Positions 9,701 through 16,606 of a stretch of DNA of 64,000 bases are shown here, in pieces. The notes under the pieces are model-generated. The model was not told the DNA's origin. It ran no database searches and saw only the letters and a list, made by a program, of their open reading frames with translations. The stretch lies in the NCBI GenBank assembly GCA_947503835.1, contig CANNFM010000005.1, positions 62,001-126,000 on the forward strand. Reading direction: 5' to 3'. Each line of letters opens with the position of its first letter. The first letter of the stretch is position 1. A program made the position numbers and the translations under genes. The DNA comes from an uncultured Aquimarina sp. Lineage in GTDB: Bacteria > Bacteroidota > Bacteroidia > Flavobacteriales > Flavobacteriaceae.

Positions 9701-9861
9701 TTAGTATATATGGTATTAACTACCTCTAGAGCAGATTTTGGTAATCCTTGTTGGTTAAAAGCTTCAACTTTTTTCCAATCGGCTTGATACTCATTTTGAC
9801 CTTTCATAATATATGAGTTTGATAAACAGATTATAATAAGGATGATATACTTCTTCATCAT
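3778..9861 (-). CDS. Alpha-2-macroglobulin family protein with thioester motif
   Basis: This 2027-residue secreted protein has a signal peptide that probably ends after GQ at residue 22; no convincing lipobox is present. An N-terminal helical region specific to the Bacteroidota form precedes the macroglobulin domains. The MG box DRSIYRPGQTVYFKG lies near residue 590. A Met- and acid-rich linker near 1180-1245 comes before the A2M core (FFFPKLSTDADG, about 1255). The thioester motif is intact: YECSEQT with Cys1479 and Gln1482, followed by the alpha/alpha toroid domain. Such proteins trap attacking proteases by covalent linkage. It is longer than proteobacterial A2Ms (about 1500-1650), and no pbpC partner gene lies nearby. 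It appears to be a single-gene transcript. Confidence 0.92.
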   Translation of the reverse strand: MMKKYIILIIICLSNSYIMKGQNEYQADWKKVEAFNQQGLPKSALEVVNTIYTKAKGESNDNQIIKALLHKAKYMLTLEENAQLSIIKDFKTEVDQSEFPKKNILESILANLYWQYFQQNRWKFYNRTQTSEKIDQEDFRTWDLETLFIEIHQYYQNSLQNGVLAQQTDLSKFDEILVTAEDSKKYRPTLYDFLIHNALEFYKTSETNITKPSYAFKIDDDQYLKEHTTFSSLKIETKDSLSLQLNALQLYQNLLKFHARDKQPDALIEVNIERLKFVYENATFNDKQALLLKTLLSEKEKFSTNEASALYDFEIAELYQDQAASYIPKENETQRWKLKDALEICNATIKKFPKSRGANKCLSLKEQILHKELNIKTEKYVPIQKPGRLLISYKNINKLYFKALKVNRKQLNSLKKLYKTEDQIKFLNALKISKTWEVEICDEHDYQTHTTEVLLPELEQGSYLVMATYSKELSEESAFSYGSLQISNLTLIENRTPTSSIFQVVDRNNGTPIPNAKIHLKTNNNRGYGKKLDKTLTTDQKGQGYLTLNTTYYDVTITVTHEKDVAHFDGYYLNASYTPNPNTNQNHYNTFLFTDRSIYRPGQTVYFKGIMMSSTGNEDFKVLPNHSTFATLKDANGQEVKTLNFKTNDYGSFSGEFILPSTGLTGMYTIHTFNFQSISFSVEEYKRPKFETKFNPVTETYKINDIIKLTGTATAYAGSNITDAKVVYRVHRKVQYPKWCYWYPRFTSESQEITHGETKTDDKGEYKIDFTALPDLNVSKDNQPIFNYEVTADVTDINGETRSTTTIVNVGYHAMIADINIDSTINKNQKDHSLTVTTLNLNNEAIANTGSIKIFKLTAPSKPIRFRPWKAPDYEGFKEEEFRKLFPHDAFENEHDYRSWEKGKLVFNTTYDTKASGKNEKGTQKLVLGAIKKWESGKYVIELNTKDRFGQEVKDIEYITLYSQGDTLISDQQLFEITTNKTDYKIGDEAIIKLSSASEDITITLDIEKNHKIIETQLIKLSKNSKTIKIPVKKEDLGGFSVSYSFVNYNGYQNGSVIIPVPYEPTELSIETTTFRDKLSPGQEETWSFTIKGPKGDKATAEVLASMYDASLDQFKDHQWYFNPIPRPSYYTQSRRQATQSFGIHVFKLNNHSSAGRYYDHQGYDQLNWFDLYFGQQFFGGVNRMMKSAEMAAPMMQRSMAKDQGVMGEASELEDDEISDGSAEQNERKEDKSIDTQKETSLEGVKIRKNLQETAFFFPKLSTDADGNVSFNFTAPEALTRWKLQLLAHTKELHSGTKTLETVTQKELMVLPNPPRFLRQGDKIILSSKIANLATKDLSGIVELQLFDALTNSKIDTKLQNKSARQNFQIKAKGNTNVSWELQIPDDVQTVQYKIVAKAGEFSDGEQNVLPVLSNRMLVTETLPMWIRSDQTKTFTLDKLKNNNSNTIKHHKLTLEMTSNPAWYAVQALPYLMEYPYECSEQTFSRYYANALASHIANSNPRIQEVFNQWKSTDALLSNLEKNQELKSLIIQETPWLRDAQSETEQKKRIALLFDLNKMNNELQSALNKLRQMQYGSGGFPWFKGGRENRYITQHITTGFGHLKKLGVTQFDNNTSSMLQNAVRFLDKEFVREYEELKRYCKRNKIDLNKNHLSYTQIHYLYMRSFFADIKRPKNTNEAWNYYLGQSKKYWLDQSLYAQGLLALISHRNDDSTTATKIIRSLDEKSVTNEELGMYWKSNTASWFWYQAPIETQSLMIEVFSEVENEPKRTEIVDNLKIWLLKNKQTNRWKTTKATSDAVYALLLQGSDWLSVTDMVEIVLGDQKIDPSTMEDVKVEAGTGYFKTSWNGNEVKPDMATAKITKKGKGIAWGALYWQYFEDLDKITSAETPLKLKKKLFVKKNTDTGEEITEVTDKTNLQLGDLIRVRIELRSDRAMEFVHMKDMRASGLEPINVLSQYKWQDGLGYYESTKDASTNFFFDYLPKGVYVFEYDLRVNNKGDFSNGITTIQSMYAPEFSSHSEGVRVHIK

Positions 9862-10037
9862 AAAGATTTTAAAACGTTAAATAAATATAAACAAGTCTTA
9901 TACCAAATTCTTTGGGTGCGACTTATAATTTATAAATAACAATATAAAACTACGGAATACATACGATAAATGAGTGAAATAGGAGTTTTGTTTAGTCTGT
10001 TTAGTGAATCACTGAGTTTGCGAATCACATAGTCTTA

Positions 10038-10069
10038 AATAACTTAAGTAACTACCCACTTAAGTTATT
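10038..10069. repeat. 12-bp inverted repeat upstream of mpl
   Basis: Arms AATAACTTAAGT and ACTTAAGTTATT are exactly complementary around an 8-nt spacer. The dyad lies 72 nt before the mpl start, in the 280-nt gap between the divergent macroglobulin and mpl genes. It could be an operator or a hairpin near the 5' end of a transcript. No T-run follows. Confidence 0.5.
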
Positions 10070-10141
10070 CAGTTTTTCGTTCTCTCATTCTTTTATTATT
10101 AATTGTAGATTGTATCTTTACTTTCGATATAAGAATTAACT

Positions 10142-11500
10142 ATGCGAGTACATTTTATAGCAATAGGAGGCAGTGCGATGCACAACCTTGCAATTGCATT
10201 ACATCAAAAAGGATATCAGGTAACAGGAAGCGATGATACGATTTTTGAACCTTCGAAATCCAGATTAGATTCATATGGATTATTGCCCAGAGATTTTGGT
10301 TGGTTTTCTAATAAAATTACCAAAGATCTTGATGCTATTATTTTAGGGATGCATGCCAAAGAGGATAATGAAGAACTCTTAAAAGCTCAAGAATTAGGTT
10401 TAAAAATATATTCGTATCCTGAGTTTTTGTATGAACAATCTAAAAATAAAACACGGGTAGTAATTGGGGGATCCCACGGTAAAACAACAATAACCTCGAT
10501 GATCCTGCATGTACTGCATTATCATGATAAAAAGGTGGATTATATGGTAGGAGCTCAGTTAGAGGGGTTTGATACTATGGTACATCTTACAGAAGAAAAT
10601 GATTTTATGGTATTAGAAGGAGATGAATATCTATCTTCACCAATTGATCGTAGACCAAAATTTCATTTATACCAACCCAATATAGCGTTGGTTAGCGGTA
10701 TTGCATGGGATCATATCAATGTATTTCCGACTTTTGATAACTATGTAGATCAATTCAGGATTTTTATGAGTTCTATAGTCAATGGGGGCGCATTGGTTTA
10801 TAATGAAGAGGATAAGGACGTTAGAGAATTAGCAGAAGCTACAGAAAACCCTATTCGTAAATTTCCATACGCTACCCCAGAGTATCGAGTAGAGGATGGG
10901 AAAACTCTATTAAATACTCCAGAAGGAGAAATGCCAATAGAAATCTTTGGAGCGCATAATTTAAGTAATCTGGCAGGAGCTAAGTGGATTTGCCAACATA
11001 TGGGGGTTGATGAAGACGAGTTCTACGAAGCTATCGCTTCTTTTAAAGGGGCTTCTAAACGACTTGAAAAGATTGCCGAAACAAATGCCGCTGTCGCGTA
11101 TAAAGATTTTGCTCATAGCCCTTCTAAAGTAAGCGCTACTACTAAGGCGGTAAAAGAACAATATAATGATAGAAAGGTTATTGCATGTCTTGAGTTACAT
11201 ACCTACAGTAGTCTTAATGCAGAGTTTTTAAAAGAGTATGAAGGAGCTTTGAGTGCGGCCGATGAAGCTGTTGTATTCTACTCTCCTCACGCTGTAAAGA
11301 TTAAAAAACTAGAAGAAGTTTCGGCTTCTCAAATAGAAAAAGCTTTCAATCGTAATGATTTGATTATTTACACAAATCCAGAAGAATTTCAGGAATACCT
11401 AAAACAAAAGAGTTTTTCTAATTCGGTGTTACTTCTAATGAGTAGCGGTAATTATGGTGGATTAAACTTTGATGAGGTAAAAGAGTGGATCGAAAATTAA
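10142..11500 (+). CDS. mpl: Mpl-type Mur ligase (UDP-N-acetylmuramate:peptide ligase)
   Basis: The 452-residue protein belongs to the Mur ligase superfamily. It has an N-terminal nucleotide-sugar-binding domain (HFIAIGGSAMHNLA), the ATP-binding loop GGSHGKTT at 109-116, the acidic motif LEGDEY, and a C-terminal domain with AYKDFAHSP and LMSSGNYGG. Length and motifs match E. coli Mpl (457 residues) better than MurC. Mpl re-attaches the recovered tripeptide L-Ala-gamma-D-Glu-meso-Dap to UDP-MurNAc in the cytoplasm, feeding murein recycling. It stands alone on the plus strand, and a weak hairpin follows it. A MurC-like activity cannot be excluded from the sequence alone. Confidence 0.88.
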   Translation: MRVHFIAIGGSAMHNLAIALHQKGYQVTGSDDTIFEPSKSRLDSYGLLPRDFGWFSNKITKDLDAIILGMHAKEDNEELLKAQELGLKIYSYPEFLYEQSKNKTRVVIGGSHGKTTITSMILHVLHYHDKKVDYMVGAQLEGFDTMVHLTEENDFMVLEGDEYLSSPIDRRPKFHLYQPNIALVSGIAWDHINVFPTFDNYVDQFRIFMSSIVNGGALVYNEEDKDVRELAEATENPIRKFPYATPEYRVEDGKTLLNTPEGEMPIEIFGAHNLSNLAGAKWICQHMGVDEDEFYEAIASFKGASKRLEKIAETNAAVAYKDFAHSPSKVSATTKAVKEQYNDRKVIACLELHTYSSLNAEFLKEYEGALSAADEAVVFYSPHAVKIKKLEEVSASQIEKAFNRNDLIIYTNPEEFQEYLKQKSFSNSVLLLMSSGNYGGLNFDEVKEWIEN

Positions 11501-11514
11501 AAATGTAATGTTGA

Positions 11515-11535
11515 GTAGATTCTCTACGCTTTTTT
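11515..11535 (+). terminator. Weak intrinsic terminator after mpl
   Basis: A 5-bp stem GTAGA/TCTAC with a 3-nt loop is followed by GC and six T residues, 15 nt past the mpl stop. The stem is short, so efficiency is doubtful. Confidence 0.35.
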
Positions 11536-11582
11536 GATGTATTATTGTGTAATCTTGATGATGTTTAAGATCCTTAGAAGGA

Positions 11583-12026
11583 TTACACTTTGAATTGTTT
11601 AAGGTGATGATCAAGATGTTTATATTGCATTTTTCCCCATTGTTCTGGAGTGAATGTACCAAACATAGGGTGAGGAGACCATTCTTTTTTATCTTTTTGA
11701 TTAGAAAATTCTGAAACAAGCCCTAATAAACCATCTTTTTCTTTCTCGAACTCTTTTTGATCTACCACTTTCAATTTAGAATGGGTTGGTAAGTTTTTTT
11801 TCCATGGTTTATCATTATACATTGCTTTTTTGAAGAATAATTTAGCTAAAAAACTAGGTTTAAGCTCTGGGTGTTCTTTTTGGAGCGCTATTTTTAATGG
11901 AAACTGACAATGAAACAACATTTGTGACACATCCATTTTTCCCCATTCAGGAATGCTGTTATTAGAAAGACTTTTAATACGATCCTCTATTTCATTTTGA
12001 GATGTCGATTCAAATAAAGATTTCAT
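11583..12026 (-). CDS. DUF1569 family protein (DinB-like fold)
   Basis: The 147-residue cytoplasmic protein shows DUF1569 features: a helical start, WGKMDVSQMLFHCQFP near residue 28, and the C-terminal box FTPEQWGKMQYKHLDHHLKQF. The spaced histidines (His39 and the C-terminal HLDHH) could bind a metal, as in the related DinB/YfiT four-helix bundle. No function is established. A TATTTTTG promoter box lies at 12056-12063, and the terminator of the upstream minus-strand gene lies just before that, so this is probably a single-gene unit. Confidence 0.82.
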   Translation of the reverse strand: MKSLFESTSQNEIEDRIKSLSNNSIPEWGKMDVSQMLFHCQFPLKIALQKEHPELKPSFLAKLFFKKAMYNDKPWKKNLPTHSKLKVVDQKEFEKEKDGLLGLVSEFSNQKDKKEWSPHPMFGTFTPEQWGKMQYKHLDHHLKQFKV

Positions 12027-12055
12027 GGCTTAAGATTTATGTTGTGAGCACTACT

Positions 12056-12063
12056 CAAAAATA
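12056..12063 (-). promoter_or_regulatory. -7 promoter box for the DUF1569 gene
   Basis: TATTTTTG on the minus strand fits the Bacteroidota -7 consensus TAnnTTTG exactly. It lies 29 nt upstream of the start codon and just past the upstream gene's terminator. No clear TTG was found at the -33 position. Confidence 0.4.
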
Positions 12064-12075
12064 ACATATTAAATT

Positions 12076-12109
12076 TAAAAAATAAAGGCTAATCCTACGA
12101 TTAGCCTTT
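12076..12109 (-). terminator. Rho-independent terminator of the 12133-12576 gene
   Basis: An 11-bp stem AAAGGCTAATC/GATTAGCCTTT with a 4-nt loop is followed on the minus strand by a T-rich tail (ATTTTTT). It is almost symmetrical, but no plus-strand gene enters from the left. Confidence 0.8.
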
Positions 12110-12132
12110 ATAAATATATATTGTATGTTTGA

Positions 12133-12576
12133 TTAACCTACTTCATCAAAGAATAAGCTTAAGAATCCATCAAGGTCATCACTTTTATTAATGTCTTTAG
12201 GAGTTCCTAAATTAATCATTAGTGGCTGATCTTTAATTGTACCCATCAAAAAATATTGAAAGGTAGTTCCCATCTTAAATTTAAATCCTTTCAATTGCCC
12301 ACCAAAAGAAGTGAAAGTAACTTCAGTTTTAGCGCTATTACTTTCTGTAAATGCACTTATCGTTGCGTTAAAAACTTCGTTCAACATGTCATCGCTATAG
12401 TAGTCCCACTTTATTGAAGTTCCGTTGCAAGCTTGTAACTCGTATACAGATTTAGCTTCGCATCCTCTAGGCACCTGTATGTTATTTCCTACTAGATCTA
12501 AAAAGGAAATTTTCTTGTCCTGCCCATAAAAGCTTAGAGTTGCAAAAAGTAAAACGATAGTAAAAATATTCTTCAT
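12133..12576 (-). CDS. Secreted protein of unknown function
   Basis: I do not recognise this 147-residue protein. A signal peptide (about 1-18, ending FYGQ) predicts export. The mature part contains two cysteines (RGCEAKS and LQACNG) that could form a disulfide, a central strand-rich region (TEVTFTSFGGQLKGFKFKMG), and an acidic end (DDLDGFLSLFFDEVG). No membrane segment follows the signal peptide. It is flanked by a good promoter (TATATTTG at 12629-12636) and a good terminator (12076-12109), so it is a real single-gene unit despite its short length. Confidence 0.75.
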   Translation of the reverse strand: MKNIFTIVLLFATLSFYGQDKKISFLDLVGNNIQVPRGCEAKSVYELQACNGTSIKWDYYSDDMLNEVFNATISAFTESNSAKTEVTFTSFGGQLKGFKFKMGTTFQYFLMGTIKDQPLMINLGTPKDINKSDDLDGFLSLFFDEVG

Positions 12577-12628
12577 AAATAGGTTAATTTGAAGTTGTTA
12601 AATTATTCATTTTAGAAATAAGGGTGGC

Positions 12629-12660
12629 CAAATATAGTAAAACTTTCATTTTCAAACAAA
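12629..12660 (-). promoter_or_regulatory. Promoter of the 12133-12576 gene
   Basis: On the minus strand the -7 box TATATTTG (12629-12636) matches TAnnTTTG. A doubled TTTG (12653-12660) lies 16 to 20 nt upstream, where the -33 TTTG is expected. The start codon lies about 52 nt downstream. Confidence 0.5.
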
Positions 12661-12804
12661 TATATGCCGTAAATATTGAGGTGTTTTTAAAAAATGAAAG
12701 ATATATTTTATAGATTAAAAGCATAATAATACGTTGTAATTGAGATAAATAGTTTATACTTACAGATAGAAATATACATGATTTTTTAATTGTAAAATGA
12801 TTAT

Positions 12805-13503
12805 ATGGGTGAATTAAATTCCTCATTTTCGATCAAAAAATGGAGCGAAAACGATCGCCCAAGAGAGAGATTGATCGCCAAAGGGAAAAATACCTTGACA
12901 GATGCCGAATTAATAGCAATACTTATTGGTTCTGGAAATCGAAATGAAAGTGCTGTGGCATTAAGCAAACGTATACTGGCTAGTGTGGATCATAATATCA
13001 ATGCATTAAGTAAATTATCCATAAAGCAGTTAATGGGTTTTAAAGGTATAGGTGAGGCTAAGGCTATTGCTATTGTAGCTGGTTTAGAATTGGGTCGGAG
13101 AAGAAGAGAAGAAGAAGTTTCGGTTGTGCCAAAAATAACTAGTAGTAAAGACGCTTTCAGTATTTTTCAGCCTATAATAGGAGATCTTGATCATGAAGAG
13201 TTTTGGGTGTTATTCTTAAATAATGCAAACAAGGTAATTCAAAAAAAGCAAATTAGTCTGGGAGGCAAAACGGGCACTATAGTTGACCCACGTATCGTTT
13301 TTAGATCGGCATTAGAATGTGGTGCTACAGGAATTATATTGGGACATAATCACCCAAGTGGAACACTGAAACCCAGTCAATCTGATAAAAATATAACCCA
13401 AAAATTAAAACAAGCTGGTCTTAGCTTAGATATTAATGTATTGGATCACCTTATTATTACCGAAAAGAATTATTTTAGCTTCGCAGATGAATCTATCTTA
13501 TAA
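12805..13503 (+). CDS. radC: RadC-family JAB/MPN domain protein
   Basis: The 232-residue protein has the N-terminal UPF0758 helical region with a helix-hairpin-helix (LMGFKGIGEAKA, about 76-87). The C-terminal JAMM-type metal site follows: His181 and His183 in GHNHPSG, and Asp194 in PSQSD. This full-length chromosomal form was named for a supposed DNA repair role that was later questioned; the actual reaction is not known. The chosen ATG gives the usual MxExxFSIKxWxxxDRPRE start. It lies upstream of an unrelated deacetylase-family gene (90-nt gap) on the same strand. Confidence 0.9.
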   Translation: MGELNSSFSIKKWSENDRPRERLIAKGKNTLTDAELIAILIGSGNRNESAVALSKRILASVDHNINALSKLSIKQLMGFKGIGEAKAIAIVAGLELGRRRREEEVSVVPKITSSKDAFSIFQPIIGDLDHEEFWVLFLNNANKVIQKKQISLGGKTGTIVDPRIVFRSALECGATGIILGHNHPSGTLKPSQSDKNITQKLKQAGLSLDINVLDHLIITEKNYFSFADESIL

Positions 13504-13593
13504 ATTAAAGTTTTCTGTAGATAAAGGTTTGGATAGAATAGTTGTTGTAAATACAACTAGTAGTCTAAAAAATGATAATCGGCAATTAGAACT

Positions 13594-14898
13594 ATGTTAC
13601 TAATTCACGTACAAAAAGTTACACCAAGAGTTTCGTATACTTTCAAGCAAATTTGTAAGAGAATCTTAGGGCTTGATGTAGATTTAACTTCTAAAATTGA
13701 AACGTTCATTGCTCATGATGGACCTAAATTTTCTTATGGGAAGCAACCGTTAAGTAAAGAACTTTATTTTCAGAGTGTAGATTTACTTTTTGAACATGGG
13801 CTAAATGATGTAGATATTCAAGTATTTGATTGGGAAGATACAAAAGGCTTTTTTGAAGTAAAGCATACTAGTTCGGCATTACCCTATGATGTTTTTGCTG
13901 CGACTTTTTACCTGTTATCGCGTTATGAGGAGTATTTACCTCATGTAAAGGATGCTATTGGACGTTTCCCCGCAACCGAAAGTATTGCGTATTCAGGTAC
14001 CTTCTTACAGGATCCGGTAGTGGATATATGGGCATACAAATTCAAGGATGTTCTTTTGGAAAAATACCCAGACCTTAAATTTGGAGATAAAAAATTTAGA
14101 CTTATACCTGTCATTTCTGTTGATCAGACTTTTGCATACAAGAGTAAAGGGATTTTAAGATCGGTAGGAGGTGGGATTCGGGATTTGTGGAAATTAAAAC
14201 TCGATCAATTTACTGATAGAATAAAAGTTACTATTGGTTTAAAAAAAGATCCATATGATACGTTTGATTTTATAATCGATTTACAGAAACGCAAAAAAAG
14301 AAAAGCAAAAGTTCTTTTTGGATTAGGTGATTATTCTAATAATGAAAAAAATATAAGCTACAATCACCCCAAACACAAATCTACAATTAAACATATTGCA
14401 GATTATATAGATGTTGGGTTAAAAGTCTCGTATGACGCTGTGTGTAACTTATCGATTTTGAATAAAGAAAAACAACGAATAGAAAGTATTCTAAATAGGA
14501 GGTTGCTGTATTCGCTTTGTTCCTTCTTTAAAATTAAATTACCTGAAGCATATAGAAATTTCATCGAATTAGAAATACAAGAAGATTATTCGATGGGATA
14601 CTCTGGGCATTCCGGTTTTAGGGCTGGAACATGTACTCCATTCATGTTTTACGATTTGGATTATGAAGTACAAACCCCTTTGGTTGTATATTCTTTTTGT
14701 TTTTCTGCTCTGGCAAGCGATGAAGAAATAGCCAATGAAGAATCTGTAAGAAATGAAATTACATCATACATAGAAAAAATAAAGAAAGTTAAAGGTACTT
14801 TTATTCCTATATTTAGCAATACTACTTTTAGTGATTTAGAAGGTCGACCATTTTGGAAATCAATACTAGAATTTATCTGGAATTTAGAAGATGAATAA
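13594..14898 (+). CDS. Polysaccharide deacetylase-like protein (DUF7033 type), probably divergent in the active site
   Basis: The 434-residue protein has the Bacteroidota layout: an N-terminal region with ALPYDVFAATFYLLSRYEEY (about 96-115), then a carbohydrate-esterase-4-like barrel. Relatives I recall carry an Asp-rich metal motif, a HPSY motif and a RQH motif. Here the corresponding stretches read ISVDQTFAYK, LKVSYDA and LYSLCSFFK, so several putative metal or catalytic residues seem lost, while the late box DYSMGYSGHSGFRAGTCTP is well kept. It may bind sugar or have altered activity. It overlaps the start of the YjjG-like gene by 8 nt, so the two are probably translated together. Confidence 0.75.
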   Translation: MLLIHVQKVTPRVSYTFKQICKRILGLDVDLTSKIETFIAHDGPKFSYGKQPLSKELYFQSVDLLFEHGLNDVDIQVFDWEDTKGFFEVKHTSSALPYDVFAATFYLLSRYEEYLPHVKDAIGRFPATESIAYSGTFLQDPVVDIWAYKFKDVLLEKYPDLKFGDKKFRLIPVISVDQTFAYKSKGILRSVGGGIRDLWKLKLDQFTDRIKVTIGLKKDPYDTFDFIIDLQKRKKRKAKVLFGLGDYSNNEKNISYNHPKHKSTIKHIADYIDVGLKVSYDAVCNLSILNKEKQRIESILNRRLLYSLCSFFKIKLPEAYRNFIELEIQEDYSMGYSGHSGFRAGTCTPFMFYDLDYEVQTPLVVYSFCFSALASDEEIANEESVRNEITSYIEKIKKVKGTFIPIFSNTTFSDLEGRPFWKSILEFIWNLEDE

Positions 14899-15577
14899 TA
14901 TAATTAAACACATTTTTTTTGACTTGGATCATACACTTTGGGATTTTGATAAAAATTCTTCATTGGCATTCAAGATGCTTTTTGAAAAGTTTAGTGTACA
15001 TCTGGACATACATGATTTTATAAATAAGTACCAACCCATCAATATGAAGTACTGGAAGCTTTATAGGGAAGAAAAAATAAGTAAAGAGAACCTGAGAAGG
15101 AGCAGACTTATTGAAGCTTTTACATCTTTTGGGATTGAATTTCATATGGATACTATAGACACTATGTCTGATGATTATATTAAATTTTTGCCTCTCAATA
15201 ATCACCTCATTGAAGGTACAGAAGAATTACTAGAATATCTTAAGCCAAAATATGATATGCATATCATAACCAATGGCTTTAAAGAGGTGCAAAATCAAAA
15301 GTTATCAAGTTCGGGAATAAGACATTATTTTAAAACAATAACAAATAGTGAAGAAGTTGGGGTAAAAAAACCGAACCCATTTATTTTTGAACATGCCATA
15401 AAAATATCTGGTGCCCATACGACAAATAGTATTATGATTGGAGATAATTATGAAGCTGATATTTTGGGCGCCGAAGCGTTGGGTTTAAAAACTATATGCT
15501 TCAACTATCATAAAGAAAAACTCCCAACACAAAATATCCAGGTTTCAAAACTGAAACAGATAAAAAAACACCTCTAG
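14891..15577 (+). CDS. YjjG-type HAD nucleotidase
   Basis: The 228-residue HAD hydrolase has the catalytic motif FFDLDHTLWDF, with nucleophile Asp11 and acid/base Asp13. Motif II is in IITNGF, the lysine in GVKKPNPFIF, and motif IV in GDNYEADILGA. The DHTLWDF signature is typical of YjjG (TIGR02254), which dephosphorylates non-canonical pyrimidine nucleotides such as 5-fluoro-dUMP as well as dTMP and UMP. The start codon overlaps the end of the deacetylase-like gene by 8 nt. The two genes have no obvious functional tie. Confidence 0.87.
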   Translation: MNNIIKHIFFDLDHTLWDFDKNSSLAFKMLFEKFSVHLDIHDFINKYQPINMKYWKLYREEKISKENLRRSRLIEAFTSFGIEFHMDTIDTMSDDYIKFLPLNNHLIEGTEELLEYLKPKYDMHIITNGFKEVQNQKLSSSGIRHYFKTITNSEEVGVKKPNPFIFEHAIKISGAHTTNSIMIGDNYEADILGAEALGLKTICFNYHKEKLPTQNIQVSKLKQIKKHL

Positions 15578-15720
15578 TTAATATATAAATGTCAATTAGT
15601 GATTTGATTTTAACTAGAAATAATAAATTAATTGATTGTATAGTTTAATAATTATCCGGATTATTATAATCTTGCAAGTAAGTTAAAGAAGTAACCTTAT
15701 AATTTTAAAATGTAAAGCAT

Positions 15721-16524
15721 ATGCAGAGGTTTTTGTATTTCGTAATTTTTATAATGTTGAGTGCAAATATGTATTCACAAAAAAGTGTAAACGATTATAA
15801 ATATGTTCTAGTCCCAGAGGGCTATAGTTTTTTTAATGATAAAGACGCATATCAACTAAACTCGTTAACCAAATTTTTATTTAATAAATATGGATTTAAT
15901 GCATTCAAAGTGGGAGATGCTTTACCAGAGGATCTTAAGAATAATGGATGTAAAAAGTTGTTAGCCGATATTAAAAAGGGGAAAGGGCTATTTGTAACCA
16001 AATTAATTATTGAGTTAACAGATTGTAATGGAGTGGTTGTTTATAGCTCTACGGAAGGAACGAGTAGAGAAAAAGAATATAGAAAAGCATATCAAGAAGC
16101 ACTTAGAGGTGCGTTTAAAGATGTAGAGAAGCTCGGTTATAAGTATAATGGGGCACAAGAGTTAAGAACTGCGGCAACAGCTGTACCTTTGGAGAAAAAG
16201 GATAAACCTTCTGATAGGGTAGAAGCCACTAAAGAAGAAAAACCAGTTAGTGCTACGCCATCAGAAAATACGCTTCGTTATACCTTAAACGATAAAAGTT
16301 TTGTGTTAGAAAAGCGGGAGTATGGTTATGAACTTCTTCAAAAACAGGGTGATAAGTTGATTTCTTTAGGAAAAATTCACAAAATGACCAGAGATAATAG
16401 TTATTTAGTAAGTGCCAAAGATTTAAGTGGTGGAGGACATTTTGACGGATACGGAAATTTTATACTGGAAAGAGTTAACCCTGTTACAAATAAATTAATA
16501 ACAGATACCTTGGCAAGACAGTAA
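15721..16524 (+). CDS. Secreted protein of unknown function, Flavobacteria type
   Basis: The 267-residue protein has a signal peptide ending MYSQ near residue 20. The N-terminal domain (about 25-140) has the box YKYVLVPEGYSFFNDKDAYQLNSL, shared in my recollection with many unannotated Flavobacteriaceae proteins, and two cysteines (NNGCKK and LTDCNG). A charged Lys/Glu/Pro linker (about 150-190) leads to a C-terminal strand-rich domain with repeated short motifs (YTLNDKSFVLEKREYGYELL). No catalytic motif is evident. It is likely periplasmic or outer-membrane associated. It is separated from its neighbours by 143 and 82 nt and is probably transcribed alone. Confidence 0.75.
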   Translation: MQRFLYFVIFIMLSANMYSQKSVNDYKYVLVPEGYSFFNDKDAYQLNSLTKFLFNKYGFNAFKVGDALPEDLKNNGCKKLLADIKKGKGLFVTKLIIELTDCNGVVVYSSTEGTSREKEYRKAYQEALRGAFKDVEKLGYKYNGAQELRTAATAVPLEKKDKPSDRVEATKEEKPVSATPSENTLRYTLNDKSFVLEKREYGYELLQKQGDKLISLGKIHKMTRDNSYLVSAKDLSGGGHFDGYGNFILERVNPVTNKLITDTLARQ

Positions 16525-16606
16525 CTATTGGTAATAAAGCTTCCTTTATATTAGGGCATGCAATGCTAGAGTTAAAGACCCGTACAGGATAATGTAGAAA
16601 AAATTA

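Noticed and set aside
11462..11719. 85-codon minus-strand frame overlapping mpl and DUF1569 genes
   Set aside because: It overlaps the ends of two well-supported genes and has no domain.
12584..12826. 80-codon minus-strand frame between two genes
   Set aside because: It overlaps the promoter of the 12133-12576 gene and the radC start, and its composition is that of AT-rich non-coding DNA.
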